Shown here: positions 34,830-45,552 of the stretch, piece by piece
Position numbering within the stretch: the first letter of the stretch is position 1
Layout of the letters: each line of letters starts with the position of its first letter
Source: Camellia lanceoleosa
Taxonomy: Eukaryota > Streptophyta > Magnoliopsida > Ericales > Theaceae
Length of the DNA stretch: 64,000 nucleotides
Assembly: GCA_025200525.1 (NCBI GenBank)
Contig: CM045762.1
Coordinates: forward strand, 126,051,752-126,115,751
Reading direction: 5' to 3'
Made by a program: the position numbers and the translations under genes
The notes under the pieces: generated by a model
Databases searched by the model: none
Seen by the model: only the letters and a program-made list of their open reading frames with translations
Told to the model about the DNA's origin: nothing

Positions 34830-35075
34830 GTTCACTTTGTGCATCTATCACAGCCGTTCACTTTGTGCATGTATCGCACCCGTTCACTTTGTGCATCTAT
34901 CGTACACGTTCACTTTGTGCATCTATCGCACCTGTTCACTTTGTGCATCTATCACACCTACTCGCTTTGTGCATCTATCGCACTCATTCACTTTGTGCAT
35001 CAATCGCACTCATTCACATTGTGCATCTTTCGCACACTCTTACTGCCTTGTGCATCTATCACACTTGTTTACTTT
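34830..35075. repeat. 27-bp minisatellite, about 9 copies
   Basis: Unit ttcactttgtgcatctatcg plus caccxg, with positions such as 34849, 34876, 34903 and 34930 at a 27-bp step, decaying to the right. Because 27 is a multiple of three, all three plus frames stay open and give His/Cys/Leu-rich repeats. None is a protein family I recognise. It is part of the 3' untranslated region of B. Confidence 0.85.
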
Positions 35076-35109
35076 TTAGTGTGTTTTTATTTCTTTCTGC
35101 GTGAAACGT

Positions 35110-35467
35110 GGTTGGACTTCTTTGCAATTATTTTTTGAACATGGTTGGACTTCTTTGCAATTATCTTGTTATTGCTTATTGCATCATCTTTCATGATCAT
35201 GGATTTTCAAAATAGCTGGCTTCACGAGGCGTGTGAATGCAACTTTCAAAGTATATTCTTTGTGCATATTATTTGCATCCTGTCCCTGAACTACACTGGT
35301 TTGATTCCTTGCAAAAGGATACATAGGTAGCTTTCGAGCTTAATCAAGTTAAGTTATGTCTTGATTGTTTGCCTAAGTCTTACGGTCTTGTCAAAATGGG
35401 TAATCTATGGGCTTTGACATTCGCTCACGTCATTTCATGACTTCGAGCTTTGTCAAAGAGGAGCAAC
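35110..35467 (+). other. B: 3' untranslated region and polypurine tract
   Basis: Two tandem copies of tggttggacttctttgcaat lie at about 35110 and 35142. Unique sequence with CCTAAGTCTTACGG follows, and then a purine-rich end aaagaggagcaac directly before the LTR at 35468. Similar purine stretches precede the LTR in Ogre-like elements, so this is the likely PPT (35453-35467). Confidence 0.6.
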
Positions 35468-35746
35468 TATAGACACTCCATTTTTGACGGCCCTTAAGAC
35501 TTGGGCACCACCGATTGATCACCCAATGAGGAATTTACACGCTTGTCCAAATGTTCGATTTCCTCAGCAAGGAACCTCAGTTTTGAACCTACAAATCTTG
35601 TGCCTTATTTTTGGACCAAAATAGTAGTTTTTCAAGCCTGAACACCCGGTGACCTGTAGAACCAGGAGTGGCTTGCTGCCCACTATAAATGGCTTGCTGG
35701 CCACTTGTGTAAAAATTCTGATCTTTTTGCTAGCTGTGCTAGCTGT
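35468..35746 (+). repeat. B: 3' LTR, first part
   Basis: Begins tatagacactccatttttga (TG changed to TA) and follows the 5' LTR base for base in large part to gtgctagctgt at 35746, where solo LTR F is inserted. It resumes at 54362 after a 5-bp duplication gctgt. Confidence 0.88.
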
Positions 35747-37464
35747 TGTAGCTCGCCTTCTACACACCCCCTTTCGGAAGGTTTGAAAGAAAGCTCTATA
35801 GTTCGGACTCTCGCGGTTCTGAATCTAATCTCATAAGTGCAATGTGAAACTGATAAACACTAAAGAGTCCAAATCTGGAAAATCATTTTGGAAAATTGAT
35901 TTTGGATCAAAAAGTACCAAAATTGGACTGCTTTGCCAGATACAAAGTCATCACCTAAATATTTTAGTTTGGGAAAATTTAGGAAATCCATGATTCGTGC
36001 CAAAGGCCACGCGTCCATCATCACCAAAGTTGCCTCGGCTCGGGAACTTAGGTACGAGAGGAGAAGGTCATGAATTGAGCACCCTCGCTCGCCCGATCAA
36101 AGATCGGCCTCTACTAATCATGATATAACATTTTATAAACATTATGTGCTCTTATTCCAGTTATTAAGCTAGCTTTACTATGTGATGCACGTAAGAAAGT
36201 ATAGACTAGTTTGCTCAAGTTGGAACAATTCAACTCATGTTTGTTTGTGAAATGGTTTGAATTTGCCACCTCTAGTGGGCTTAAAGTTTCCGGATTTGTC
36301 ACCAAACATAGTGGGCTTAAAACATGATTTGCCACTCAACAAAGTGGGCCTAAAACTTACATTCGTTGAATCGTTCCAATTCAAACAACAACCCTTCATC
36401 CATAGGCATTCATGTAGTTTAGCATTTAAGCACATAGCCTCATGGCAAGCATGCTAATCATGGCAACATTCACACTTATGCAAGTATGCTAAAGCATAAA
36501 AACTCACCTAGTACTCCAAGCTAAGAAGATATGAGTTAGAAAATAATGCATGATTCCTAACTATACAAGATGCCTAATGCAACACACGCAATATGCAATT
36601 TAATAAGCTCGGCTACTAATATGGCATATGAAGCAATTTAAATAACATGCAGTCTAAGCATGTATTCAAATAAGATATTGAAATGGCAATGCAGTTTGAA
36701 TGATGCGTCGAGCCTTGGTGCATGCAATACGAATGAATGGATGCAAGCATAAGGTATGCTAATTGAAACATGTCCCTAATTTAACCATCAAAAGTGGGTA
36801 CATAAAAGGGAGAAAGACGTGGGGTTGGAAGACATACACACACGCACACACACTTTGTCACGACCCAAACCCGCCCCTATGGGTTAAGGACATAACCGGC
36901 CAGTAATCCTGAGATTACCTACGGCCTCAAACCAAAACAAACATAACTCAGCAGAGTAAAGGGGCCAAACGGAAGCAATAATTAAAAACTTTGTCCATAG
37001 AGCCGTGCTTATATGCACTTTAAAACAAACCATGCGCGTATACGTTAATAACCCACATCAAAAGTACAGTAGCGTAAACTTCTTTACAGACAGGATCATC
37101 TAAACTGAGTCAACCCATAACAAAACTACCTGCCGATATACACAAGGTCCTTGCCAACAAGACAAAATGTAAATACATAACAAAATGGCAAGGTTGGGTC
37201 TCGTGCGTGAGACACAAGGCTGACTCTCCAAGACTCATGTTGTTCTTGGCAGACTTCACTGGGGCTGGGTTTGGACTCCTCTTGGCTCACCTAGAAACAC
37301 ATGAATGAGCGTGAGCGATAGCCCAGTAAATAATATCAAATACGGAATTTATCTAACATTGTAGAACAACATATTCCAAATGGCCTTGGGCCCAATTCAT
37401 ATTTCTATTTAACAGATATATAAAACTAAATACAAATCAAGTGACTGTAATTCCAAACATTCTG

Positions 37465-38065
37465 GCCTTTGGCCCATTTAGATTCCCATTCTTGTCAAAG
37501 CGGTCCTTGGCCCATTCGATTGTGTCAAAAACGGCCTTTGGCCCAATCATGTATGTCAAAACGGCCTTCGGCCCATTCGATTATGACAAAACGGCCTTCG
37601 GCCCAATCATTTATGTCAAAACGGCCTTTGGCCCAATCATTTATGTCAAAACGGCCTTTGGCCCAATCATGTACGTCAAAACGGCCTTCGGCCCATTCGA
37701 TTATGACAAAACGGCCTTCGGCCCGACCATTTATGTCAAAACGGCCTTCGGCCCATACATTCGTATCAAAACGGCCTTCAGCCCATACATTCGTATTAAA
37801 ACGGCCCTTGGCCCATTCATTTATTCCAAAACGGCCTTCGGCCCACTCATTCATGTCAGAACGACCTTGGTTCCATTTATGTTTATCAAAACGACCTTTG
37901 GTCCATTTATGTTTATCAAAACGACCTTCGGTCCATTCATGTTTAACAAAACGACCTCGGGTCCATTTATGTTTAGCAAAACGACCTCGGGTCCATTTAT
38001 GTTTAGCAAAACGACCTTGGATCCATTTTTGTTTAGCAAAACGACCTTTGGTCCGTTCATTTATT
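37465..38065. repeat. 30-bp tandem array in the left LTR of C (about 20 units)
   Basis: Unit: aaaacggccttcggcccaat plus catttatgtc (variable). Units 1-13 carry GGCC-TTY-GGCC; most of the last seven carry GACC-TTY-GGTC or a close variant. Period 30 (three-fold) keeps both strands open for 200 codons, giving a KTAFGPxxxV repeat that is an artefact of the array. An isolated unit lies upstream near 37383. Confidence 0.92.
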
Positions 38066-38389
38066 CATGTCAGACTTACATCCACGATCCCAATTAGCAA
38101 TTCATCAAGCTTATAAGGGAATAAACAATTGGACATTCACAAACATTCAAATATCGATATTACTCACAGTGATCGGCTTGTGGATTTGCCCTGGAGCTTG
38201 ACCCTACACATTTCATGAATACAAAAGGGTCATTAACAGTTCAATCCGTTCTTTAATTCACATATTCCTCTTTAGGCTTTATTCATATCTCATTAACTCA
38301 TTTATAATGCTTAACATATGCCTAAGAGTGATTGCAAGTGAAAGAGAACGGAAAAGCACAAAATGCAAAAGCGATTTGAAAATAGGGTC

Positions 38390-38600
38390 CGCCGGCGTAG
38401 ACTTCCTTTCGGCGGACCCTTAAGTCTGAGAAATCTTGGTTGCCTCGAATCCCCTTCGGCGTGCATTCTTCCGCTCGGCGGACTTCATCACATAGCTCCT
38501 TTCGGCGCCAACTTCCTTCGGCGGGCATCATGTCTGTAAATATCTTTGGGAGCTCGATTTCTCGCTCGGCGGCCATTACCCCTTCGGCGGGCACTGTCTG
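38390..38600. repeat. Short-motif cluster in the left LTR of C (cttcggcg type)
   Basis: About seven or eight copies of a cttcggcgg/ctcggcgg motif spaced 20-50 bp, in the places where the right LTR has CCGCTCGAGCG. One further motif and about 26 bp are present only here. The open frames across this zone are not protein-like. Confidence 0.75.
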
Positions 38601-39618
38601 GGTTTCCCAGATTTTGTTCTTGAGTTCAATTTCGGTGTTTCACCCCCATTTCTTGCATATTTTGGCTCTAATCTCACATATACATATGCTAACATGCCAT
38701 AGACCCCAAATTACAACATTAGGAAGCTCAATGTCTTGTATTACTTACATGCATGTCTCAAATTAATCCAAATTCATCACCAACACATCACATTCAAACA
38801 TGCAAAGCTTACACTTTCATGATTTATTCTTGCATGTGAGAAATATGCATTCATATCAACTTAATTGGTGAAGAGAGGTTCAAATACATGGTTTTAAACA
38901 ATATTCAACACAAATCATACACATTGTGCTCAAACATGGGGATTCATGGCCATTTCTTACATGCATGTGTTCTAAGACTTTAAATTCAACATATATAGCT
39001 CAATCCCCTTACATTCAAACTAATTCATGCTCTTGGCCATCTATTAAACTTGAATTCACAAGATAATGACTAAAAATGCATGAATCACTCACCAAGGAGC
39101 TTTAATCTTCACACTCTTTGGCTAATTCTTGAATAATCTCCCAAAATCTCCAAGCCTCAAGACCAAAACCTTAATCTCCTACACTCTCTCTCTCTAAGCC
39201 GACCCTCCCTTCTCTTCTGAGAGTTTGATCAGCCAAATGCAACCAAATAGGAGAATTAAAGTGTAGTGCCCCCTTTTACAACAATTCCCACTAACTCAAT
39301 TTAATTATAATAAATATTTGGGCACTAAATTATCAGTTAAATCAACTTAATATGGTCTGGATCAATTTTTCAATTAAATTTCACCGTAGGCTCTAAAAAT
39401 TATGCCAATCACAATGGCGTAATCAATTCCGAGTTCTGTGGCCGATAAGGCCTCCAATTTAATTTCCAAAGTGGATTATTCAAACAGATATTCCTACGAT
39501 GAACAGATAGAAATTCAAAATCGCATATTATCACACAATGGCACACAAAATCATGCTAAACACATAATCACATTCAGATTAAGGACCAATTAGCTAATTA
39601 CGGAACAGGGGTATCACA

Positions 39619-39633
39619 GTCTTCCCCCTTTTA
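39619..39633 (-). promoter_or_regulatory. C: polypurine tract
   Basis: The minus strand reads TAAAAGGGGGAAGAC directly before TGTGATACC. Preceded by GGAGGACCAAACTTCC, it resembles the common chromovirus end GAGGACGAAATT..AAGGGGGGAAGA. Confidence 0.8.
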
Positions 39634-39769
39634 GGAAGTTTGGTCCTCCAAACTTAAGTTACCTTCAGTCGAAAACAATTCGGAATACTTTTCATTTAAA
39701 GGTTCCAATCCTTTCTGATAGTCAATCACCTAGTCTCAAATCAAGCAACGCCCTATTTTCAATCAGTCA

Positions 39770-40322
39770 GAGACTCACTTTTTCCGCCATGCAAAGCTTG
39801 TATGGTGTCATACCGAAGCTAGAGTGTGAGCTATTGTTGTAAACAATTTTGTTAACGATGGATAGATATTTCCAATTCCCGAAAATCTAACGCACACATT
39901 TGGAGCATTTCTCCCAGAATCTAAAAAGTTCTTTCTGATTGCTCATCAATTTGCTGATAGAAAACAGCGCCGAACCATAATTCAGTCCCCATTGCCTCTT
40001 GAAGGCTTGTCAGAATTCAAACACATTTCAAAATTTTTGTCTAAACAATAGACACTGGAACCCCATACAACCAAGTAACCTTATGGATGTAAACAGTGAT
40101 TAGTCTACTAGCATCATACGAAAATGTCAGAGGGAGGAAATGAGCAAATTCAGTAATTCCACATACAACAACCCAAACGGGATTTACACTTTGAGTGCTC
40201 AAGGTAGACCCACAATGAAACTCGTGGTCACATATCCCTATTTCCATTCCAAAATAGAGAGAGATTGCAGTAGTTCTGCCAATATCCGTTATTAAACTTT
40301 GACTTGTTGGCACCGAAAACAT
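39770..40322 (-). pseudogene. C: integrase remnant
   Basis: In minus order the region retains GITEFAHFLPLTFSYDASRL and VYIHKVTWLYGVPVSIV (chromovirus core TKSAHFLP..HGVPxSIVSD), then WEKCSKCVR (about 39910) and NKIVYNNSSHSSFGMTPYKL (about 39860-39790), which matches the conserved YNNSYHSSIGMAPYEALYG region. Stops and frameshifts are dense. The C-terminal part with the chromodomain is missing between here and the PPT, so a deletion is likely. Confidence 0.75.
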
Positions 40323-40329
40323 TCAGACA

Positions 40330-42600
40330 TAATTCAACAATTTCCCTCTTCACAATAGGTTGCCAACACATTTATTTCAAACGTCCGCTAACTTTATGAC
40401 AGAAGTTCGGTCTATTTCCTTGTCACAAAAGTCCAATTCGTTCTTCAATAATTCCACAATTCACAACCCGATTCGGTATTTAGTCCAGTGACTCATCACA
40501 GTCATCCAGGGTCAATCAAACGTCCTCAGGAATCTAATGTGGATCCAGGCACCGATTCCCGAGTCAACAAGGTAACAACAAACCAATCGACCATACAATG
40601 TACATAGTTCACATATCCCCATAGCACTGATTGTAAAGTGCAATAACACTGACGCAGTCCATTTCTAACATAATACACGTGTTCTCAGTTCCTTCAACCG
40701 TTTACAGTTTACGGTTTCCAATTCAGTTTAGTATTCAATTCCCTGTTCCATCGAGTCTCCCCACATTATCTGATAGTCGTCAAAAGCATAAGGCAATTCA
40801 TATACTAATCCCCATGGCGCCAAAAGTGATACTAAAACAATCAATCACGCGTTAAACGCAATTTACACATCCTTAAAGCCCCATCACAGAATATGACGAC
40901 ACTGAGCAGTTATTTACAAAGCGTACTGAATTCACGCACTTACAGACAATCAGGATTTTTTTTTTTTTTTTTTTTCAAAGTTTCTTGGATGTTTAAACAT
41001 CTACAAATTACCAAAGAATGACATTCCGGACAAAACAAAGGAATAATCGTCTTGGGATCAAAGCGCACCCGTCCACGACCGTCGGTGGCCGACCTGAAAT
41101 CGATTAGACAAAACCCACCCGTACAAGACCGTTGGTGGCAAAAGATAAGTCAATCAGAGGTGCTACATAGGCTTAACGTCCCCTAGCATGAAAGGACGCT
41201 CCCAGAACGTCACCAAAACAAACATAATACCATTCGCTATAACTTGATTTCCCCCAAAATCTGATAACATTGAAGCAACTACTCTCCCTTACAAAACACA
41301 TTCTGATCAGTCAAAGACAATGTTCAGTACTACTTACAATCAAATCAACCTGCCATCATCAGTCCTCATATTGTCAAACCAACCAGGATGGGACAATACA
41401 CAAGCATCGTTTCTTAAGACACCCAATCACGGGATTTGTACAATTTGGTTCGTGTCTAACACATATGTCCTCGATAGTTGGGGGTAGGTTCTCAACGGCA
41501 TTCATGGTTAGATCAATCTGTTGATAGCCCACAAGAAATCGTTCAAATAAGTCAAGTTTTGGGTCCATAAATTTTCCTGCCAAGAATATTTTGGCTACAC
41601 ATTTACCAACAATTTTCAATCCCCTTTTTCAAAATCAAGTTAGATAAAGAGTCTTATCAAACCAAACCCGACACAAGTCTTGCCAAATTAAATCAAACAA
41701 CGGCCCCATCACATTATATCAAATGAGGATTCTATCGAGGCAATATCAGGTAAAGATTCTACCAGATCGAATCGGATAAAAGTTTTCTCAAATAGGGTAC
41801 ATTCGGTTCTGTAAGGCATACTTCGTTTGCTTAGGTACATGGTTAATAGTTTCACAACCGTTCTAAGTTCATCAACTCTTAAAGTCATATCAAAATTATT
41901 CGTCACAACTGTTCACATCAAAGCATTCCAAGTTATATACAATATGGCATTGACTGCATAAATTCGGGGACATATAAACATGCAGTTACTCAAATCAGGA
42001 GGTATGTACCATAATTAATACGGCAATCCCCAAACAAGTCTTATATACGGGCACATGGTGCACAGTAACACATTAAACAGAGTTCCTAGGTTGTACATAA
42101 GATAAGGTCTGTTACGCAAGGGTTCTAAATTAGTCACAAATCATAGGTCTGCGAGTTAAGCCCAATCAATTTTTCTACCAATCAGAATACATGGTCTCAC
42201 AATTATAAAGTTCATCATTTAAGGTGCTTAGCTCAATCACACGATCACAGAATCATAATTCCAGTGGTCTAGTCATTGAAGTAGTAATGTAACAAATCAC
42301 CCTAAGCGTAGGTTCAGATGTACATGTGCATGTGCAGAGTTAATCGATATCCCAATGCATATTTCACAAATTTCCCAATGGAGCATACACTCTCAATGAA
42401 TACAGTCTCAATCTTGTGGGTCTAACCAATCTAGATACACATGCAGCAAATACGAAAGGATATGCCGATTTAACTCAAATAATGTCCTAAGCAAAGATGT
42501 GCACATGTACTAATTCAGAATCAATCAACACATAAGCATTCATTTGTAAACAATATAGATGCCTGGGATAACAATCACCGCATTCTGAGTGCTTCCTGGG
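40330..42600 (-). pseudogene. C: decayed pol region
   Basis: By position this must derive from protease, RT and RNase H, but I cannot read a recognisable motif run. The short minus-strand frames (41906-41709 and 41619-41374) gave no certain match. A 22-base T-run lies at 40955-40976. Many CAATC/AATTC words and no ORF above 85 codons show long decay. Its 4.2 kb interior is short for a chromovirus of this type. Confidence 0.55.
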
Positions 42601-43300
42601 ATGAGTGCAATTACTCCATCCTGAGTAGCAATTCCTACCACTGGTACGGATTTGGCCGAGGCAGAGGGTTCATCCACATTTCGTTTAATCCGGGGACAGT
42701 TCCTTACCGTACGGTCCATTTTACCACATCTATTTCGAGCCCCAGAAATCTAATAATAAACTCCTCGGTGTTTCTTACACTGGTGGTGACAAGGGGTTTT
42801 TTTTTTTGCCGTAGCGGCAACTGATGCTGTTGTCTCAAGATCTCTGCCAATTCTTATACTACTCTTTCCGGACTATCAAGTCGGGCTGTGGAAGAACCTT
42901 CCAACCCGTATGCCCTTAACTTGCCCATACTCCACATAAATTCTTATCAAACTTTACCAAATACCGGGATGCCCAATACGAAATTAATCACAAAGTCACA
43001 TTCATGCATAAGCACGTCTTTATATTCTCATTTCACATATCGTACTCAATTAATCACATACGTAACAGATAATTGCATATTTATCAGATATTGCATGCTG
43101 AACATTTACTAAGTAATTGTATACTCAAATCATGTTCATACTTCACATAGACACCCGTAGGCAGAATTGAATGCACATAAACAACTTTTCATGTATGTGC
43201 ATTATAACAAAACAAACTTGTTGTACACATTAGTGTAACAATTCATATCTCATATTCGAATCATGTGTGGTACTTCCTTTAGCGTGACATATCATGTTGG
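42600..43300 (-). pseudogene. C: Gag remnant with zinc knuckle
   Basis: On the minus strand near 42640-42800 the translation contains CGKMDRTVRNCPRIKRN, which fits the second half of a CX2CX4HX4C knuckle in chromovirus Gag (CGKxGHxxRDCP), with the His altered. The following residues (DEPSASAKSVPVV) are a typical variable tail. Upstream, to 43300, no capsid motif can be read. Only this piece gives support, so Gag cannot be functional. Confidence 0.65.
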
Positions 43301-43324
43301 TCAAGCATATCAACATATCTCATA

Positions 43325-43445
43325 CATAGGCCACGGTATTATTTCCCCCGGGCGAGGGCCTGTGCTACGGTATTATTTCCCCCGGGCTAGGCCTCATGAC
43401 CATAAGCCACAGTATTATGTCCCCTGGGCGAGGGCCTCCGCTAAG
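43325..43445. repeat. Three degenerate GGTATTATTTCCCCCGGG repeats in the C leader
   Basis: Copies of cacggtattatttcccccgg near 43331 and 43367 and a weaker one at 43405, each followed by gcgagggcct or gctaggcct. In element sense they lie in the 5' leader, between the PBS and gag. CCCGGG dyads are prominent. Confidence 0.75.
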
Positions 43446-43817
43446 GATACCACAATTATGTTCAAAGAGAATTTGAGCAACCACTCATACAAAACATAGC
43501 ATCTTAGAGAACTTGTCATTTCATGTCATCAGGAAATAATTGAGGCTAAACACAGCCTTATAGAGTTCTTATTCTCTATCTGATTAAACTTGCATTATAC
43601 TTTACACAAAAGATTCGTGAGTATGCATATACAAAGGAGTACATATATTTAGATAATTGCAATGCAAGTAGTTCACAAACTTATATCACCTAGTTACTCG
43701 AATCGAAACACTTAAGCATATTCTTGATGCTTTCAAAGTTCATATTTGTCACATGAATGCATCCTGGATCTTTTCTAGACGCTTATTGCTCTTTTGGACA
43801 AGTGTGTGAGTTATTAA

Positions 43818-43834
43818 CTCGTGGTCTGATACCA
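43818..43834 (-). promoter_or_regulatory. C: primer binding site (tRNA-iMet-like)
   Basis: The minus strand reads TGGTATCAGACCACGAG, three bases after the LTR end. The first ten bases match the complement of the initiator tRNA-Met 3' end used by many plant gypsy elements. This fixes the element's orientation. Confidence 0.85.
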
Positions 43835-44446
43835 CTCTGTCACGACCCAAACCCGCCCCTATGGGTTAAGGACATAACCGGCCAGTAATCCTGAGATTAC
43901 CTACGGCCTCAAACCAAAACAAACATAACTCAGCAGAGTAAAGGGGCCAAACGGAAGCAATAATTAAAAACTTTGTCCATAGAGCCGTGCTTATATGCAC
44001 TTTAAAACAAACCATGCGCGTATACGTTAATAACCCACATCAAAAGTACAGTAGCATAAACTTCTTTACAGACAGGATCATCTAAACTGAGTCAACCCAT
44101 AACAAAACTACCTGCCGATATACACAAGGTCCTTGCCAACAAGACAAAATGTAAATACATAACAAAATGGCAAGGTTGGGTCTCGTCACGTGAGACACAA
44201 AGTGACTCTCCAAGACTCATGTTGTTCTGGCAGACTTCATTGAAATTTGGGTTTGGACTCCTCTTGGCTCACCTACAAACACATGAATGAGCGTGAGCGA
44301 TAGCCCAGTGAATAATATCAAATACGGAATTTATCTAACATTGTAGAACAACATATTCCAAACGGCCTTGGGCCCAATTCATATTTCTATTTAACAGATA
44401 TATAAAACTAAATACAAATCAAGTGACTGTAATTCCAAACATTCTG

Positions 44447-45047
44447 GCTTTTGGCCCATTTAGATTCCCATTCTTGTCAAAGCGGCCCTTGGCCCATTCG
44501 ATTGTGTCAAAAACGGCCTTTGGCCCAATCATGTATGTCAAAACGGCCTTCGGCCCATTCGATTGTGACAAAACGGCCTTCGGCCCAATCATTTATGTCA
44601 AAACGGCCTTTGGCCCAATCATTTATGTCAAAACGGCCTTTGGCCCAATCATGTACGTCAAAACGGCCTTCGGCCCATTCGATTATGACAAAACGGCCTT
44701 CGGCCCAATCATTCATGTCAAAACGGCCTTCGGCCCATACATTCGTATCAAAACGGCCTTCGGCCCATACATTCGTATCAAAACGGCCTTTGGCCCATTC
44801 ATTTATTCCAAAACGGCCTTCGGCCCACTCATTCATGTCAGAACGACCTTGGTTCCATTTATGTTTATCAAAACGACCTTTGGTCCATTTATGTTTATCA
44901 AAACGACCTTTGGTCCATTCATGCTTAACAAAACGACCTCGGGTCCATTTATGTTTAGCAAAACGACCTTGGGTCCATTTATGTTTAGCAAAACGACCTT
45001 GGGTCCATTTATGTTTAGCAAAACGACCTTTGGTCCATTCATTTATT
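44447..45047. repeat. 30-bp tandem array in the right LTR of C (about 20 units)
   Basis: Same unit and unit order as 37465-38065. Few differences: for example one unit reads cattcatgtc where the left has tttatgtc, and the late units differ in GACC/GGTC variants. The open frames are repeat artefacts. Confidence 0.92.
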
Positions 45048-45380
45048 CATGTCAGACTTACGTCCACGATCCCAATTAGCAATTCATCAAGCTTATAAGG
45101 GAATAAACAATTGGACATTCACAAACATTCAAATATCGATATTACTCACAGTGATCGGCTTGTGGATTTGCCCTGGAGCTTGACCCTACACATTTCATGA
45201 ATACAAAAGGGTCATTAACAGTTCAATCCGTTCTTTAATTCACATATTCCTCTTTAGGCTTTATTCATATCTCATTAACTCATTTATAATGCTTAACATA
45301 TGCCTAAGAGTGCTTGCAAGTGAAAGAGAACGGAAAACAGAACACAAAATGCAAAAACAGGATTTCAGAAAATAGGGTCC

Positions 45381-45552
45381 CCGCTCGAGCGTAGACTTCC
45401 CCGCTCGAGCGGACCCTTAAGTCTGAGAAGGTACTGGTTGCCTCCAATCCCCGCTCGAGCGTGCATTCTTCCGCTCGAGCGCCAACTTCCCCGCTCGAGC
45501 GGGCATCATGTCTGCAAAAATATGCTGGGAGCTCGATTTCTCCGCTCGAGCG
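45381..45552. repeat. Six palindromic CCGCTCGAGCG motifs in the right LTR of C
   Basis: Exact copies begin at 45381, 45401, 45451, 45471, 45491 and 45543 (approximate to one base). Each contains the 10-bp perfect palindrome CGCTCGAGCG. Spacings are 20, 50, 20, 20 and about 51 bp. The final motif slot (about 45571) reads cttcggcg as in the left LTR. Confidence 0.85.

Larger units (their letters stand above)
36856..39618 (-). repeat. C: 3' LTR (left copy)
   Basis: Plus strand starts tgtcacgacccaaacccgcc and ends ggggtatcaca. It is nearly identical to the right copy except for two patches (about 37195-37270 and 38335-38600). It contains the 30-bp tandem array and a short-motif cluster with cttcggcg instead of the CGCTCGAGCG of the right copy. 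A CT tract (39180-39196) and an AT-rich end complete it. Confidence 0.93.

Noticed and set aside
34790..35138. Three overlapping His/Cys/Leu-rich frames of 80-107 codons
   Set aside because: A 27-bp minisatellite open in all plus frames; no protein family or start context.
37465..38065. CRISPR-like array
   Set aside because: Units are contiguous 30-bp repeats with no unique spacers, inside a plant LTR; no cas gene.
37441..38116. 218- and 215-codon frames with KTAFGPxxxV and KRPSAHxF repeats (also 44423-45098, both strands)
   Set aside because: They are the 30-bp LTR tandem array read in different frames; the period is a multiple of three, so several frames stay open by arithmetic. No domain, and the same array lies in a non-coding LTR.
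40041..40322. Possible host gene exon
   Set aside because: The motif FAHFLP..HGVP-like string identifies a chromovirus integrase remnant within element C.
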